A stretch of 64,000 bases of DNA from Panulirus ornatus (GCF_036320965.1 NC_092234.1:46574012-46638011), one strand, 5' to 3'. Shown: positions 53,701 to 61,693, counted from the first letter of the stretch. Program-made: numbers and translations. Notes: a model not told the origin generated them from the letters alone.

Positions 53701-56700
53701 GGTAAATGCAAGAGTCTTGGAAAGAGGGGCAAGTATGAAGTCTGTTGGGGATGAGAGAGCTTGGGAAGTGAGTCAGTTGTTGTTCGCTGATGATACAGCG
53801 CTGGTGGCGGATTCATGTGAGAAACTGCAGAAGCTGGTGACTGAGTTTGGTAAAGTGTGTGGAAGAAGAAAGTTAAGAGTAAATGTGAATAAGAGCAAGG
53901 TTATTAGGTACAGTAGGGTTGAGGGCCAAGTCAATTGGGAGGTGAGTTTGTATGGTGAAAAACTGGAGGAAGTGAAGTGTTTTAGATATCTGGGAGTGGA
54001 TCTGTCAGCGGATGGAACCATGGAAGCGGAAGTGGATCATAGGGTGGGGGAGGGGGCGAAAATTTTGGGAGCCTTGAAAAATGTGTGGAAGTCGAGAACA
54101 TTATCCCGGAAAGCAAAAATGGGTATGTTTGAAGGAATAGTAGTTCCAACAATGTTGTATGGTTGCGAGGCGTGGGCTATGGATAGAGTTGTGCGCAGGA
54201 GGATGGATGTGCTGGAAATGAGATGTCTGAGGATAATGTGTGGTGTGAGGTGGTTTGATCGAGTAAGTAACGTAAGGGTAAGAGAGATGTGTGGAAATAA
54301 AAAGAGCGTGGTTGAGAGAGCAGAAGAGGGTGTTTTAAAATGGTTTGGGCACATGGAGAGAATGAGTGAGGAAAGATTGACCAAGAGGATATATGTGTCG
54401 GAGGTGGAGGGAACGAGGAGAAGAGGGAGACCAAATTGGAGGTGGAAAGATGGAGTGAAAAAGATTTTGTGTGATCGGGGCCTGAACATGCAGGAGGGTG
54501 AAAGGAGGGCAAGGAATAGAGTGAATTGGAGCGATGTGGTATACAGGGGTTGACGTGCTGTCAGTGGATTGAATCAAGGCATGTGAAGCGTCCGGGGTAA
54601 ACCATGGAAAGCTGTGTAGGTATGTATATTTGTGTGTGTGGACGTGTGTATGTACATGTGTATGGGGGGGGTTGGGCCATTTCTTTCGTCTGTTTCCTTG
54701 CGCTACCTCGCAAACGCGGGAGACAGCGACAAAGTATAAAAAAAAAAAAAAAAAAAAAAAAAAATATCTTAAAATCATTCTCCAATCCAATAGTAAATAT
54801 GAAGCAAAAGATTTTTTTTTTAATGTAATGACCTAAGTACACTGTTAAGGAAAGAATAACTCCCCGAAAACTTTCATCCCCACATTTGCATTCAACTTGA
54901 GTGTTTACACTGAGGTTGTAAAGCAAATGAATTTCCCTGAAAAAAGAACCAAAAATTGCAAGGAGCTTTTAAGACCATAAATTTGTTTCAAATTGATACA
55001 TAATGATCAAACACTTTTATACTCGAAATTATCATAGAGAATATAATCCTTCCCCTACATGGCATATACCTAATAAATAGAAAATGAATGATTACTTTGT
55101 AAAACTAATGCTTTAACGATTCAATTACCAGAGTTAATGACACCCAAAATATAATTTAACCCAAGAGTCATATTCAGTATAAATAATATTTCTTACAGAT
55201 TTTCCAGGAAATCTATTAACCTTAGGAAAGTAGCAAAAATTGCAGGTATTAGAGTTCAGGGTATTTTGAGCATGAAATATTTTACGCTTAAAATTCAAAT
55301 ATAACAATAAAATGCTTCTATGCCTCATACAATCATGGAATATATCATACAATCCTTCTCCAAGCCAAGAGATACCTAGTACATATTTTGCAAATTAAAA
55401 AGTATTAAATGTAACCACTCAAGCACATTTCTTTGATCACTCTACTACACAACTTAGCAGGTACGTACAAAAAATCTGCAGCTCAAACACTCACCTTTGT
55501 CCCCCTGTCTTTATTCAAATAGCACTGTACATGCATCCTGCCAATCCTAAGGCAACTCATCATGATCCATACTTACGCTGAAAATCATAAATAACCAAAC
55601 AACATTGTCACCCCCTTTCTTAAGAAATTCATCTACAGTACCATATACCTCAACCAGCTTGCTACATTTCATCTTACACAAGGTTTTCACCACCGCTTCC
55701 CACAACATTCATTTACATACCTCTCCAACCAAAACACCTTATATCTGCCATCTATCAACATGTTCAATTTCTCAAAAATTCTCTCCATCCCCTATTCATC
55801 TCTGCACTCCCTGCGCCACTTCCCATTTGCCCCCTTCACTAATTTTCCCATTAGTTCTCTTGTTTTCTTTAAACCTCCTTCCAAATTAACATCTTTTTCT
55901 CCCTGTGGCTTGCTTGATACTTACTCACACAAACTCTCCTTTACCCTTGTTTTCAGCCCCTGCACCTCCCTCGTGACCTCCTCTTCCTTTCTCTTGCAAA
56001 TATATCAATCACTTGCACTCCTACCCTGTAACACAAAAACGCTTTTGTTTTCTCTTTCAATACCAGCTTAACTTTCGTCTTACCACCACTCATTACCCTT
56101 TCTCACCTGCCAACTTCCCACATACCACACCCTTCTCTTGCACATGCCAGGACTGGTTCTCTAAATACTTACCATTACAATTCACTCCCATAGCTTCAGT
56201 TACACTTATCTTTTACCATTCTACACAATCTCTCTTGGTACTTCTTTACATACAAATCTTTTCCAAGCTCTCTTACCATCCTCGTCTCAATCATAACATT
56301 TCCTCTTATCAACACCTCTAGATATTCCTAATCACGTCTTTTCAACAAAAACTACACAAGCTGTTCACCACATCTATTCACCTCAATGAATACCTCATAC
56401 CCTTCCCTCTATTATACCTTCAACTGCCACATTACTCACTCTTGCATTTCAGTCACCTACGACTAATATCTATCAAAACTGCCAAAACACTCCCTCTGTT
56501 GCTTCAAATGTATACTCATCATGTACATATTCATGCTTGCCTTCATCCATTCCTGTCACTACCCCACCCAACAGGAAACAGCATTGCTACCCCTCACTTC
56601 TGCAAGGTAGCGTAAGGAAAAGAGACAAGAAGGCAACATTCGTTCACACTCAGTCTTTAGCTGTCATGTGTAATGTAACGAAACCACAGCCTGAGCCAGG

Positions 56701-58186
56701 TACCCATTTTTGACCAACCCCTAGGGGTGGATGAACAGCTGGGTTGACTGTGGATCGACTGCTGTCACCAGGATTCCAACCTGGGAAGCCCGTGAATGAG
56801 TCATGGTCACGAACATTAACTGCTACACCACAGGAGTGCATAAATACATACTCTCTCTTCCCCCACACCTGGTGGATGCCCCATGTCAGACGTAACACCA
56901 GAAAACTGATGAAACTGCTCACACTCATTCTCTAGCTGTCATGTGTAATGGATCAAAACCACAGACATCTATCCACATCCAAGCCCCACAGACCTTTCCA
57001 TGGTTTACCCCAGACATTTCAGATGCCCTGGTTCTGTCTAATGGCAGCACGTTGACCCAATATAATAAATCATTCCAATTTTCTCTATTCCATACATACC
57101 TTTCACCCTCCTTCATGTTCATGCCCAAATAATACAATCTTTTTACTCCTTTCCATCTCCAATTTGGCCTCTCCATTCTTCCTAGTTCCCTCTCTGTCAT
57201 CATTTCCTCACTCATTCTCTCAATATGTCCAAACCACTTCAACAAAACCTTCTACTATCTCAACCACACCCTTTCAAATACCACACATCTCTTATTCTTT
57301 CATCTCTTACATGATCAAATCACCTCAAACATTTCATTTCCAACACATCCATCCTCCTCCACACAACCCTATCTATAGCCCAAGCATTGCAATCATATAT
57401 CATTGGGACCACTATTCTTTAAAACACACCATTTTTGCCCACCAAGATAATGTCTCCTCTTTCCCTGGGGATGGGGAGAAAGAATAAAGCCCATGTATTC
57501 CCAGCGTGTCATATAGAGGGCAACTAAGAAGGGAGTAGGTGGCTGGAAATCATCCCTTCCGGAATTACTTTTCAAAAGAAGGAAAACAGAACAATGAGCC
57601 AGGTGAGAAATTTTCTCTCGAAGGCTCTGTCATCTGTTCTTAACACTACACTGAAAGAAATGGTGAGCATGTATATCCAATATTTTCTTTTTTTTTTTAA
57701 TACCAATTGCCATTTCCTGCATCAGCAAGGTAGCACCAAAGAACAGAGGACCATGCCACAGAAGGAATATCCTAACTTGGACCCCTTCTCTGTTCCTTCT
57801 TCTGGAAAATTGAAAATGAGAAGGGAGGATTTCCAGCTGCCCGATCCCTCCCCTTTTAGTTGCCTTCTATGACATGCAGGGAATAAGTGGGAAGTATTCT
57901 TTCTCCTCTATCCCCAGGGATATATATATATATATCAGTTGTTCGCAGATGATACAGCGCTGGTGGCTGATTCAGGTGAGAAACTGCAGAAGCTGGTGAC
58001 TGAGTTTCGTAAAGTGTGTGAAAGAAGAAAGCTGAGAGTAAAAGTGAATAAGAGCGAGGTTATTAGGTACATGTTAGCAAGGTAGCACAAGGAAACAGAA
58101 GTAAGAATGGCCCAACCCATCCACATACACATGTATATACATACACGTCCACACGCAAATATACACACCTATACATCTCAACATAT

Positions 58187-58275
<89 letters not shown>

Positions 58276-60481
58276 TCTCCCCTTATATATTTTTTTTTTT
58301 TTGCCGGTCTCCCGCATTTGCGAGGTAGCGCAAGGAAACAGACGAAAGAAATGGCCCAACCCACCCCCATACACATGTATATACATACGTCCACACACGC
58401 AAATATACATACCTACACAGCTTTCCATGGTTTACCTCAGACGCTTCACATGTCCTGATTCAATCCAATGACAGCACGTCAACCCCGGTATACCACATCG
58501 ATCCAATTCACTCTATTCCTTGCCCTCCTTTCACCCTCCTGCATGTTCAGGCCCCGATCACACAAAATCTTTTTCACTCCATCTTTCCACCTCCAATTTG
58601 GTCTCCCACTTCTCCTCGTTTCCTCCACTTCCGACACATATATCCTCTTGGTCAATCTTTCCTCACTCATTCTCTCCATGTGCCCAAACCATTTCAAAAC
58701 ACCCTCTTCTGCTCTCTCAACCTAGCTCATCTTATTTCCAAACATCTCTCTTACCCTTACATTACTTACTCGATCAAACCACCTCACACCACACATTGTC
58801 CTCAAACATCTCATTTCCAGCACATCCACCCTCCTGCGCACAACTCTATCCATAGCCCACGCCTCGCAACCATACAACATTGTTGGAACCCCTATTCCTT
58901 CAAACATACCCATTTTTGCTTTCCGAGATAATGTTCTCGAGTTCCACACATTCTTCAAGGCTCCCAGGATTTTCGCCCCCTCCCCCACCCAATGATTCAC
59001 TTCCGCTTCCATGGTTCCATCTGCTGCCAGATCCACTCCAAGACATCTAAAACACTTTACTTCCTCCAGTTTTTCTCCATTCAAACTTACCTCCCAATTG
59101 ACTTGACCCTCAACCCTACTGTACCTAATAACCTTGCTCTTATTCACATTTACTCTTAACTTTCTTCTTTCACACACTTTACCAAACTCAGTCACCAGCT
59201 TCTGCAGTTTCTCACATGAATCAGCCACCAGTGCTGTATCATCAGCGAACAACAACTGACTCACTTCCCAAGCTCTCTCATCCACAACAGACTTCATACT
59301 TGCCCCTCTTTCCAAAACTCTTGCATTCACCTCCCTAACAACCCCATCCATAAACAAATTAAACAACCATGGAGACATCACACGCCCCTGCCGCAAACCT
59401 ACATTCACTGAGAACCAATCACTTTCCTCTCTTCCTACACGTACACATGCTCTGTGGAAGGTATTAAGAATATATGGTGTGGGAGGCAAGTTGTTAGAAG
59501 CAGTGAAAAGCTTTTATCGAGGATGTGAGGCATGTTCAGGCCCCGATCACTCAAAATCTTTTTCACCTCATCTGTCCACCTAAAATTTGGTCTCCCACTT
59601 CTCGTTCCTCCCACCTCTGACACATATATCCTCTTTGTCAATCTTTCCTCATTCATTCTCTCCATGTGACCAAACCATTTCAAAACACCCTCTTCTGCTC
59701 TCTCAACCACACTCTTTTTATCACCACACATCTCTCTTACCCTTTCATTACTTACTCGACCAAACCACCTCACACCCCATATTGTCCTCAAACATCTCAT
59801 TTCCAGCACATCCAACCTCCTCTGCACAACTCTATCTAAAGCCCACGCCTCGCAACCATATAATCATTTTCTTTATCATACATGATCGCTATTTCCCGCA
59901 CCAGCGAGATAGCACCAGGAAACAGACGAAGAACGGTCCATCCACTCATATACATACATGTGTACATAAATGCCCACATACACAAACATAACATATACCT
60001 ACACAGACATTACATACATACAAATGTACATATTCTTACTTGCTTGCCTTCATCCATTCCTGTTGCTACCCCACCCCACAGGAAAACAGTATTGCTATCC
60101 CCTGCTTCAGTAAGGAAAGGCCAGCAACACAGACAAAAAGGCCACATTCGTTCACACTCAGTCTCTAGCTGTCATGTGTAATGCACCGAAATCACAGCTC
60201 CCTATCCATATTCTTTTGTCAAGTCGTGGTTACTTTTCAAGGAGGTAGATGCCATTCATTAACTAGATTATATGCATGCTAACCATGGACTATATAATAA
60301 ATATCAGTGTATCAAATGAAATACAAGGAAAAGCAAAGTAACTCCTTACCTCAATGTAGGTCTGCATGGTTGCATCAGTGGGTCGATCTGTGATAAGGAA
60401 GCGCATGTTCTTATATTCAATTTCGGAGGGCGCAGGTCTGATGCTACTCTTGGATCTCATGTTTGCACTGTTTGCACTCAT
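30245..60481 (-). CDS. PRL-1: PRL/PTP4A tyrosine phosphatase, 4 coding exons, 181 aa
   Basis: Exons (- strand) 60481-60350, 40588-40457, 36007-35841 and 30359-30245 join to 546 nt with GT-AG introns of 19.8, 4.4 and 5.5 kb. Family: prenylated dual-specificity phosphatases acting at plasma and endosomal membranes and binding CNNM magnesium transporters. Seen: [20 protein letters not shown] near the start; VVRVCEPTY with Cys58, the usual redox partner; FDDG (Asp80/81, general acid); P-loop [10 protein letters not shown] with Cys113 and Arg119, followed by Ala as is characteristic of PRLs; [20 protein letters not shown]; and C-terminal CCVQ, a CAAX farnesylation box after basic residues. Human PRL-1 has 173 residues; the extra length is at the N-terminus. 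All key residues are present, so it should be active. Confidence 0.96.
30360..31925. other. PRL-1 intron 3, repeat-poor part
   Basis: AT-rich, no transposon or coding frame recognised. Confidence 0.55.
31926..32158 (+). repeat. SINE-like repeat B, good copy
   Basis: 233 bp: TATCCCTGGGGATAGGGGAA, CTTCCCACGTATTCACTGCG, TGTCGTAGAAGGTGGCTAAA, GGCTGGAAATCCTCCCCTCT, a T-run, GGAGGAACAGAGAAGGGGGC, CCCAGTCCTCTGTTCTTCAA, and tail GCTGCCTTGCTAATGCAGGA AATGGCAAATAGTATGAAAG. GGCTGGAAATCC resembles a Pol III B box; no clear A box, so SINE status is tentative. Confidence 0.75.
32190..34856 (+). mobile_element. Old near-full-length RTE-like LINE
   Basis: In order: 5' UTR (32195-32760, with imperfect TAGGTAGGAACATTAGG units), an endonuclease remnant (from about 32840, [19 protein letters not shown], then a VISAYAPG-like block near 33110 and an LGI...[14 protein letters not shown] block near 33340), the linker, RT start near 33790 (VMKALCI-like), VVACTEHQI near 34030, [13 protein letters not shown] near 34340, the catalytic region as [10 protein letters not shown] near 34460, and C-terminal remnants to 34856. 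Frame breaks and stops throughout. The only copy here that includes endonuclease sequence. Confidence 0.75.
34860..35800. repeat. Diverged 317-bp satellite monomers in intron 3
   Basis: About three monomers. Each has AGCATGAAAACTATTCCTTA or close variants, CAAAATATC/GAAAATATCTC, GACTTAATTACAGG and ACCAAACAATATTTCAAAC, spaced about 300-320 bases. They end about 40-50 bases from PRL-1 exon 3 and are more diverged than the main array. Confidence 0.85.
35841..36007 (-). CDS. PRL-1: PRL-1 exon 3 (catalytic P-loop)
   Basis: Acceptor CCAATTTCCAG ends at 36008; donor GTAAGT begins at 35840. Encodes [20 protein letters not shown], then [20 protein letters not shown] and [15 protein letters not shown] plus two bases of Gln. 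Contains the CX5R signature. Confidence 0.97.
36040..36333 (-). mobile_element. Two short LINE tails
   Basis: 36060-36175 and 36180-36333 are successive LINE 3' tails (TTTCCTGTGTTAGTGAGGCA; CTTCTCCCGCGCCAGCAAGG) with CA/TA-rich UTR sequence. The second continues at 37779 beyond the nested insertion. Confidence 0.75.
36327..37778 (-). mobile_element. Young RTE-like LINE nested in an older LINE
   Basis: Flanked by direct repeat CATTGAT (36327-36333, 37772-37778). Body 36334-37771. One unbroken frame of about 410 codons from [20 protein letters not shown] through [47 protein letters not shown] and [15 protein letters not shown] to the end [12 protein letters not shown] at 36539, then 3' UTR and GACAGCGACAAAGTATAATA tail. 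5'-truncated within the palm; lacks endonuclease. In PRL-1 intron 2. Confidence 0.93.
37779..38225 (-). mobile_element. Older LINE copy, interrupted
   Basis: Continues the tail at 36180-36333: 3' UTR (CATTCCTGTCACCACCCTGC, AGTCTCTGGCTGTCATG) and the end of the coding region, stopping near 38220. Confidence 0.8.
38226..38480 (+). mobile_element. LINE 3' UTR piece ending in (TA)n
   Basis: + strand 3' UTR (ATGTGGCCTTTGTTGACTTT, GTCATTTCATGTGTGGCGGG, GGAATGAATAAAGGCAG), running into an 81-base TA run (38400-38480). The canonical tail is missing; SINE-like repeat B follows directly. Confidence 0.8.
38481..38713 (+). repeat. SINE-like repeat B, good copy
   Basis: Same order of blocks as 31926-32158, ending CGCTACCTCGCTGATGCGGG AAATTTCGAATAGTTTAAAA. 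TA runs lie on both sides (38400-38480 and 38714-38769). Confidence 0.85.
38714..38769. repeat. (TA)n microsatellite
   Basis: 56 bases of TA between SINE-like repeat B and the LINE fragment. Confidence 0.97.
38770..39746 (+). mobile_element. RTE-like LINE fragment lacking its 3' end
   Basis: One open frame of 319 codons from [20 protein letters not shown] to CGVRWFDRV, covering palm, [10 protein letters not shown] and part of the C-terminal domain, then stops without 3' UTR or tail. Shares the variant [10 protein letters not shown] with the copy at 36334-37771. Truncation at both ends is unusual for a LINE insertion and points to later rearrangement. Confidence 0.9.
39870..40210 (-). mobile_element. 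Old LINE tail and 3' UTR
   Basis: Diverged tail (TTGCCGCCCCTACATTAGCA, GCCAGGAAACAGACGAAG), the CCACAGACCTTTCTATGG block and the end of the coding region, fading by 40210. Confidence 0.7.
40342..40426 (-). mobile_element. 65-bp LINE tail insertion with 10-bp TSD
   Basis: Direct repeat CAACCATCAT (40342-40351, 40417-40426) flanks a body (40352-40416) that, on the - strand, is just TTTCCTTGCGCTACCTCGCA AACGCGGGAGACAGCGACAA AGTAT plus about 19 A. An extreme 5' truncation. Its near edge is 30 bases from the exon 2 donor. Confidence 0.93.
40457..40588 (-). CDS. PRL-1: PRL-1 exon 2
   Basis: Acceptor TTCTCTTCACAG ends at 40589; donor GTGAGG begins at 40456. Encodes [40 protein letters not shown] and PPAE, phase 0 at both ends. 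Includes the FDDG general-acid loop. Confidence 0.97.
40627..41239. other. PRL-1 intron 1, no feature
   Basis: AT-rich sequence between exon 2 and the satellite. Nothing recognised except a short TTAGCAAGGTAGTGCTAAG-like LINE tail trace near 41175. Confidence 0.5.
41240..41470. repeat. Satellite monomer, left edge
   Basis: Diverged 317-bp family monomer (AATCATGGAAAATATCTCAA, AGATACCCAATAAATATGAA) at the left border, separated from the array by a short LINE tail. Confidence 0.8.
41471..41580 (-). mobile_element. Short LINE tail inside satellite
   Basis: Reverse of the LINE 3' end (ACTGCCTCCCGCGTTAGCGA, AGGAAACAGACGAAAGAATG) to about 41580. No clear target duplication found. Confidence 0.8.
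41581..50245. repeat. Tandem satellite array, about 317-bp monomers, with 5-mer HOR
   Basis: I located 28 successive copies of the marker AATCAGCATGAAAA (or close variants) from 41654 to 50177, spaced mostly 295-320 bases. AT-rich monomers share CAAACAATATTTCAACCTC, GTAATAGTCCAGGGTAATTT, AACCTAATCAAACAATTCTA and CCAATAAATATGAAGCGAG. From about 43.5 kb, monomer variants recur in a fixed order of five (period about 1.58-1.59 kb). No coding capacity; lies wholly in PRL-1 intron 1. Confidence 0.95.
50246..52197 (-). mobile_element. RTE-like LINE inserted in satellite, 7-bp TSD
   Basis: Direct repeat ACTTAAT (50246-50252, 52191-52197); body 50253-52190. In sense order: RT start ([17 protein letters not shown]), [40 protein letters not shown], palm, catalytic region, [20 protein letters not shown], 3' UTR and tail. 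Several frame breaks. One of the longest copies, 1.94 kb. Satellite resumes directly with AACCGCCAAACAAAATTTC. Confidence 0.88.
52198..52570. repeat. Satellite monomer between LINEs
   Basis: ACCGCCAAACAAAATTTCAA, CAGCATGAAAACTACTCTTT, and a second AATCAGCATGAAAAATATTC near 52515. Diverged monomers of the 317-bp family. Confidence 0.88.
52571..53325 (-). mobile_element. RTE-like LINE, deleted copy in satellite
   Basis: Tail (CTAATCGCTGTCTCCCACAT), 3' UTR with a CA run (about 52803-52819), end of coding region, then small deletions to a piece encoding [20 protein letters not shown] near 53290-53325. Several internal gaps relative to other copies. Confidence 0.82.
53326..53636. repeat. Satellite monomer between LINEs
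   Basis: ACCATGAAAACTATTCCTTA, GCAGATAATAGTTCAGGGTA, CTTCAAATAATCTGGGGATA: diverged satellite up to the next target-site duplication. Confidence 0.88.
53637..54775 (+). mobile_element. Complete 5'-truncated LINE insertion, 12-bp TSD
   Basis: Direct repeat ATATCTTAAAAT (53637-53648, 54764-54775). Body 53649-54763: one open frame (300 codons, 53651-54553) from [20 protein letters not shown] through [25 protein letters not shown] and [13 protein letters not shown] to NWSDVVYRG, stop, about 170 bases of 3' UTR, GACAGCGACAAAGTAT and a poly(A) tail of about 27. Both flanks are satellite, so the empty site can be read. A young insertion. Confidence 0.96.
54776..55400. repeat. Satellite monomers, right edge
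   Basis: About two diverged monomers (AGTAAATATGAAG, AAAATTGCAGGTATTAGAGT, CATGGAATATATC, ACTTGAGTGTTTACACTGAG). Fades by about 55400. Confidence 0.8.
55470..56330 (-). mobile_element. Old LINE copy, RT start and linker region
   Basis: From the RT N-terminal part (reverse of a KDKGECSN-like block near 55480) through [19 protein letters not shown] remnants to the linker (CCCATTTGCCCCCTTCACTA, CTCGTGACCTCCTCTTCCTT), matching the order at 63200-63990. Much diverged. Confidence 0.65.
56331..56519. other. Unassigned, possibly LINE endonuclease side
   Basis: C/T-rich, no open frame worth naming. It continues the old LINE beyond the linker, so it may be decayed endonuclease sequence. Confidence 0.3.
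56520..56690 (-). mobile_element. LINE 3' UTR fragment
   Basis: TGTACATATTCATGCTTGCC, TTCCTGTCACTACCCCACC, GCAAGGTAGCGTAAGGAAAA, CGTTCACACTCAGTCTTTAG: 3' UTR blocks of the family, broken off where the SINE begins. Confidence 0.8.
56693..56842 (-). mobile_element. tRNA-derived SINE, copy 2
   Basis: - strand head CTCCTGTGGTGTAGCAGTTA resembles a tRNA 5' half with A box (TGGTGTAGCAG); CAGGTTGGAATCCTGG carries the B box and T-arm pairing. Body: GTTCATCCACCCCTAGGGG, TGGTCAAAAATGGGTACCTG. Shared with 6995-7172. It lies inside a LINE 3' UTR. Confidence 0.82.
56900..57440 (-). mobile_element. RTE-like LINE, C-terminal part
   Basis: 3' UTR (CACTCATTCTCTAGCTGTCA, CCACAGACCTTTCCATGG) and the C-terminal coding region ([17 protein letters not shown] on the - strand near 57245; [11 protein letters not shown]). 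Diverged, ends near 57440. Confidence 0.8.
57461..57660 (+). repeat. SINE-like repeat B, + copy of inverted pair
   Basis: TTCCCTGGGGATGGGGAGAA, CATGTATTCCCAGCGTGTCA, GGTGGCTGGAAATCATCCC, GCCAGGTGAGAAATTTTCTC, CTGTTCTTAACACTACACTG. Moderately diverged. Confidence 0.8.
57702..57920 (-). repeat. SINE-like repeat B, - copy of inverted pair
   Basis: TTGCCATTTCCTGCATCAGC, AAGGTAGCACC, CCCTTCTCTGTTCCTTCTTC, GGAGGATTTCCAGCTGCC, GGGAAGTATTCTTTCTCCTC, TATCCCCAGGGA: reverse of the family. It faces the + copy across about 40 bases. Confidence 0.85.
57936..58072 (+). mobile_element. LINE fragment, catalytic region
   Basis: 137 bases from CAGTTGTTCGCAGATGATAC (FADD codons) to AGCGAGGTTATTAGGTACA, then an abrupt switch to a - strand LINE tail. 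Same subregion as the hairpin at 13276-13447. Confidence 0.88.
58073..58289 (-). mobile_element. LINE tail with (TA)n
   Basis: GTTAGCAAGGTAGCACAAGG, ACAGAAGTAAGAATGGCCCA, UTR, then a TA run (58195-58275, one phase slip). Confidence 0.85.
58290..59447 (-). mobile_element. RTE-like LINE, 3' part
   Basis: Tail with T-run at 58289-58303 (poly(A) on the - strand), 3' [12 protein letters not shown] end of coding region near 58479, [43 protein letters not shown] and [18 protein letters not shown] frame break near 58722 separates two long frames (72 and 255 codons). Ends at CGTACACATGC, where an inverted segment begins. Confidence 0.9.
59448..59536 (+). mobile_element. Inverted 89-bp LINE segment
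   Basis: TCTGTGGAAGGTATTAAGAA ... TTTTATCGAGGATGTGAGGC ATG: the palm segment directly next to 59447 in the LINE, but in + orientation. Flanked by ACATGC and GGCATGT, consistent with a local inversion at those hexamers. Confidence 0.85.
59537..59867 (-). mobile_element. LINE C-terminal fragment
   Basis: 130-codon frame region: [59 protein letters not shown] different subfamily from 58290-59447, so a separate insertion. Confidence 0.88.
59868..60210 (-). mobile_element. Old LINE tail and 3' UTR
   Basis: CGCTATTTCCCGCACCAGCG, AGCACCAGGAAACAGACGAA, then 3' UTR to AGTCTCTAGCTGTCATGTGT near 60180. The GCTATTTCCCGC variant. Confidence 0.8.
60350..60481 (-). CDS. PRL-1: PRL-1 exon 1 (first coding)
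   Basis: ATG at 60481-60479; donor GTAAGG begins at 60349. Encodes [40 protein letters not shown] and TYIE. A second ATG (Met8) lies closer to the human start; the first gives a slightly longer N-terminus. TTTGTACTAG just upstream could be a splice acceptor, in which case the 5' UTR is in another exon. Confidence 0.95.
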
Positions 60482-61191
60482 AACGCTAGTACAAACGTAT
60501 GTGGGCAGTAGTAGTATACACTGTTTTGCAGATGAGGGGTTTTACTTAGTAGGAGCTTGGAAGTACTTCTGCTTGAGGTGATGTTAAGGGATGATGGCGA
60601 TGAATGATAATATCAAGAGGTAGGCTGGACACCTTCCAACAAATGAGACCTCTTTAACTTGGGATGATGCTGTGCGAGATCTCTTCTCAATAATTACAAA
60701 TATATATATCTTATATATGTGTATATACGTATTTATAAAAAAAGGCCGTTATCTGATATTATACACCGTTCCACAATCATGCTATATATACACACACAAT
60801 TATAACACACTCACTTTGGCTCTTCAAAGATAAAAACTGAATAGTAAAAAGCTTGAAGAGGATGGAGCTAGTGAAGGAAGGGACTGGTAGGAGGCAGCGT
60901 TGAAGAACTTGAGCTTCCTCCACCAGACGTGGTGATGATCCCTAATTTTGATTTTGCCGAAAGTGCTGCCGAAGATCAAGACCTCTCCTGCAGAACCTAG
61001 GCCAGAGAGACCATAAAGCAGAAGGGCAGCAGTGGCAGCAGCAGCAGCAGACGACAACGCAGCCACAGGGGACCCGCTTATTTTCACGCCTTCACTTTAC
61101 CCCATCACCAAGTTCAGTCTCCCACTATTCACACTATGACACTCAGACAATGCACACTCAGATTGGCATGTGAAGCAGGATACTTTTTGGC
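60482..61191. other. PRL-1 upstream region
   Basis: Contains the PRL-1 leader or promoter and possibly the 3' UTR of the upstream - strand gene. 60824-61087 is open on the - strand (87 codons, Ser/Ala-rich, GCAGCAGCAGCAG on +) but matches no family I know; its moderate GC content suggests UTR. No TATA box can be assigned. Confidence 0.4.
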
Positions 61192-61275
61192 TTATTTGAT
61201 GTGATATTGTGCCTTGCAGAATTCGCCAGAGCCCTTAAGTAGCTCCATAAGTGTGTAGCCTCGCCCACTGGACAG
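61192..61275 (-). CDS. Candidate terminal exon of an upstream gene
   Basis: On the - strand a strong acceptor (TCTTTTTCTTTGCAG, ending 61276) precedes a frame LSSGRGYTLMELLKGSGEFC KAQYHIK then TAA at 61194-61192. A second frame is also open, so the reading is not certain. I do not recognise the protein. It could instead be a 5' UTR exon of PRL-1. Confidence 0.35.
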   Translation of the reverse strand: MSSGRGYTLMELLKGSGEFCKAQYHIK

Positions 61276-61631
61276 CTGCAAAGAAAAAGACATAACTTGT
61301 GTGGTATTACTGCGATAAATTTGCTGGTATTCAATTAACAAAGCATATCACTATTCCTATCACTTAACCATGTTCTTACCAGAAAAAAATAAAAAAATTC
61401 AGTCTAAGTTTGTATTTCCTTGAAGAGAGATTTCACCTCTTACCTGGAATCAACTGGTCTGCCTTAATCTGTAACTCATATATAAAATGCTTCGCATTAA
61501 CAACCACATAGTCTAAGTAAAACCTGTGCACCTGGCAGCCATATGTAAACTGCTCTTTTATGTACAAGATCTTAAACTGGCTACTGTATCCATATTTGCA
61601 AGTCTAACACAAATTAAGGGTAGATTCTTTT
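61276..61631. other. No recognisable feature
   Basis: AT-rich sequence between the candidate exon and the repeat module. Confidence 0.5.
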
Positions 61632-61693
61632 TTCTATTTTTGCTGAGATGGCACAGAGAGCTTAAGCCCTAATCAAGGCCATCCCATTAATGC
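61632..61693. repeat. Short repeat module, copy 2
   Basis: TTTGCTGAGATGGCACAGAG, AGCTTAAGCCCTAATCAAGG, CCATCCCATTAATG; matches 5755-5831 and again abuts a LINE. Confidence 0.65.

Noticed and set aside
41240..55400. CRISPR-like array
   Set aside because: Regular spacing exists, but the whole 317-bp unit is repeated; there are no short repeats with unique spacers, and the DNA is eukaryotic.
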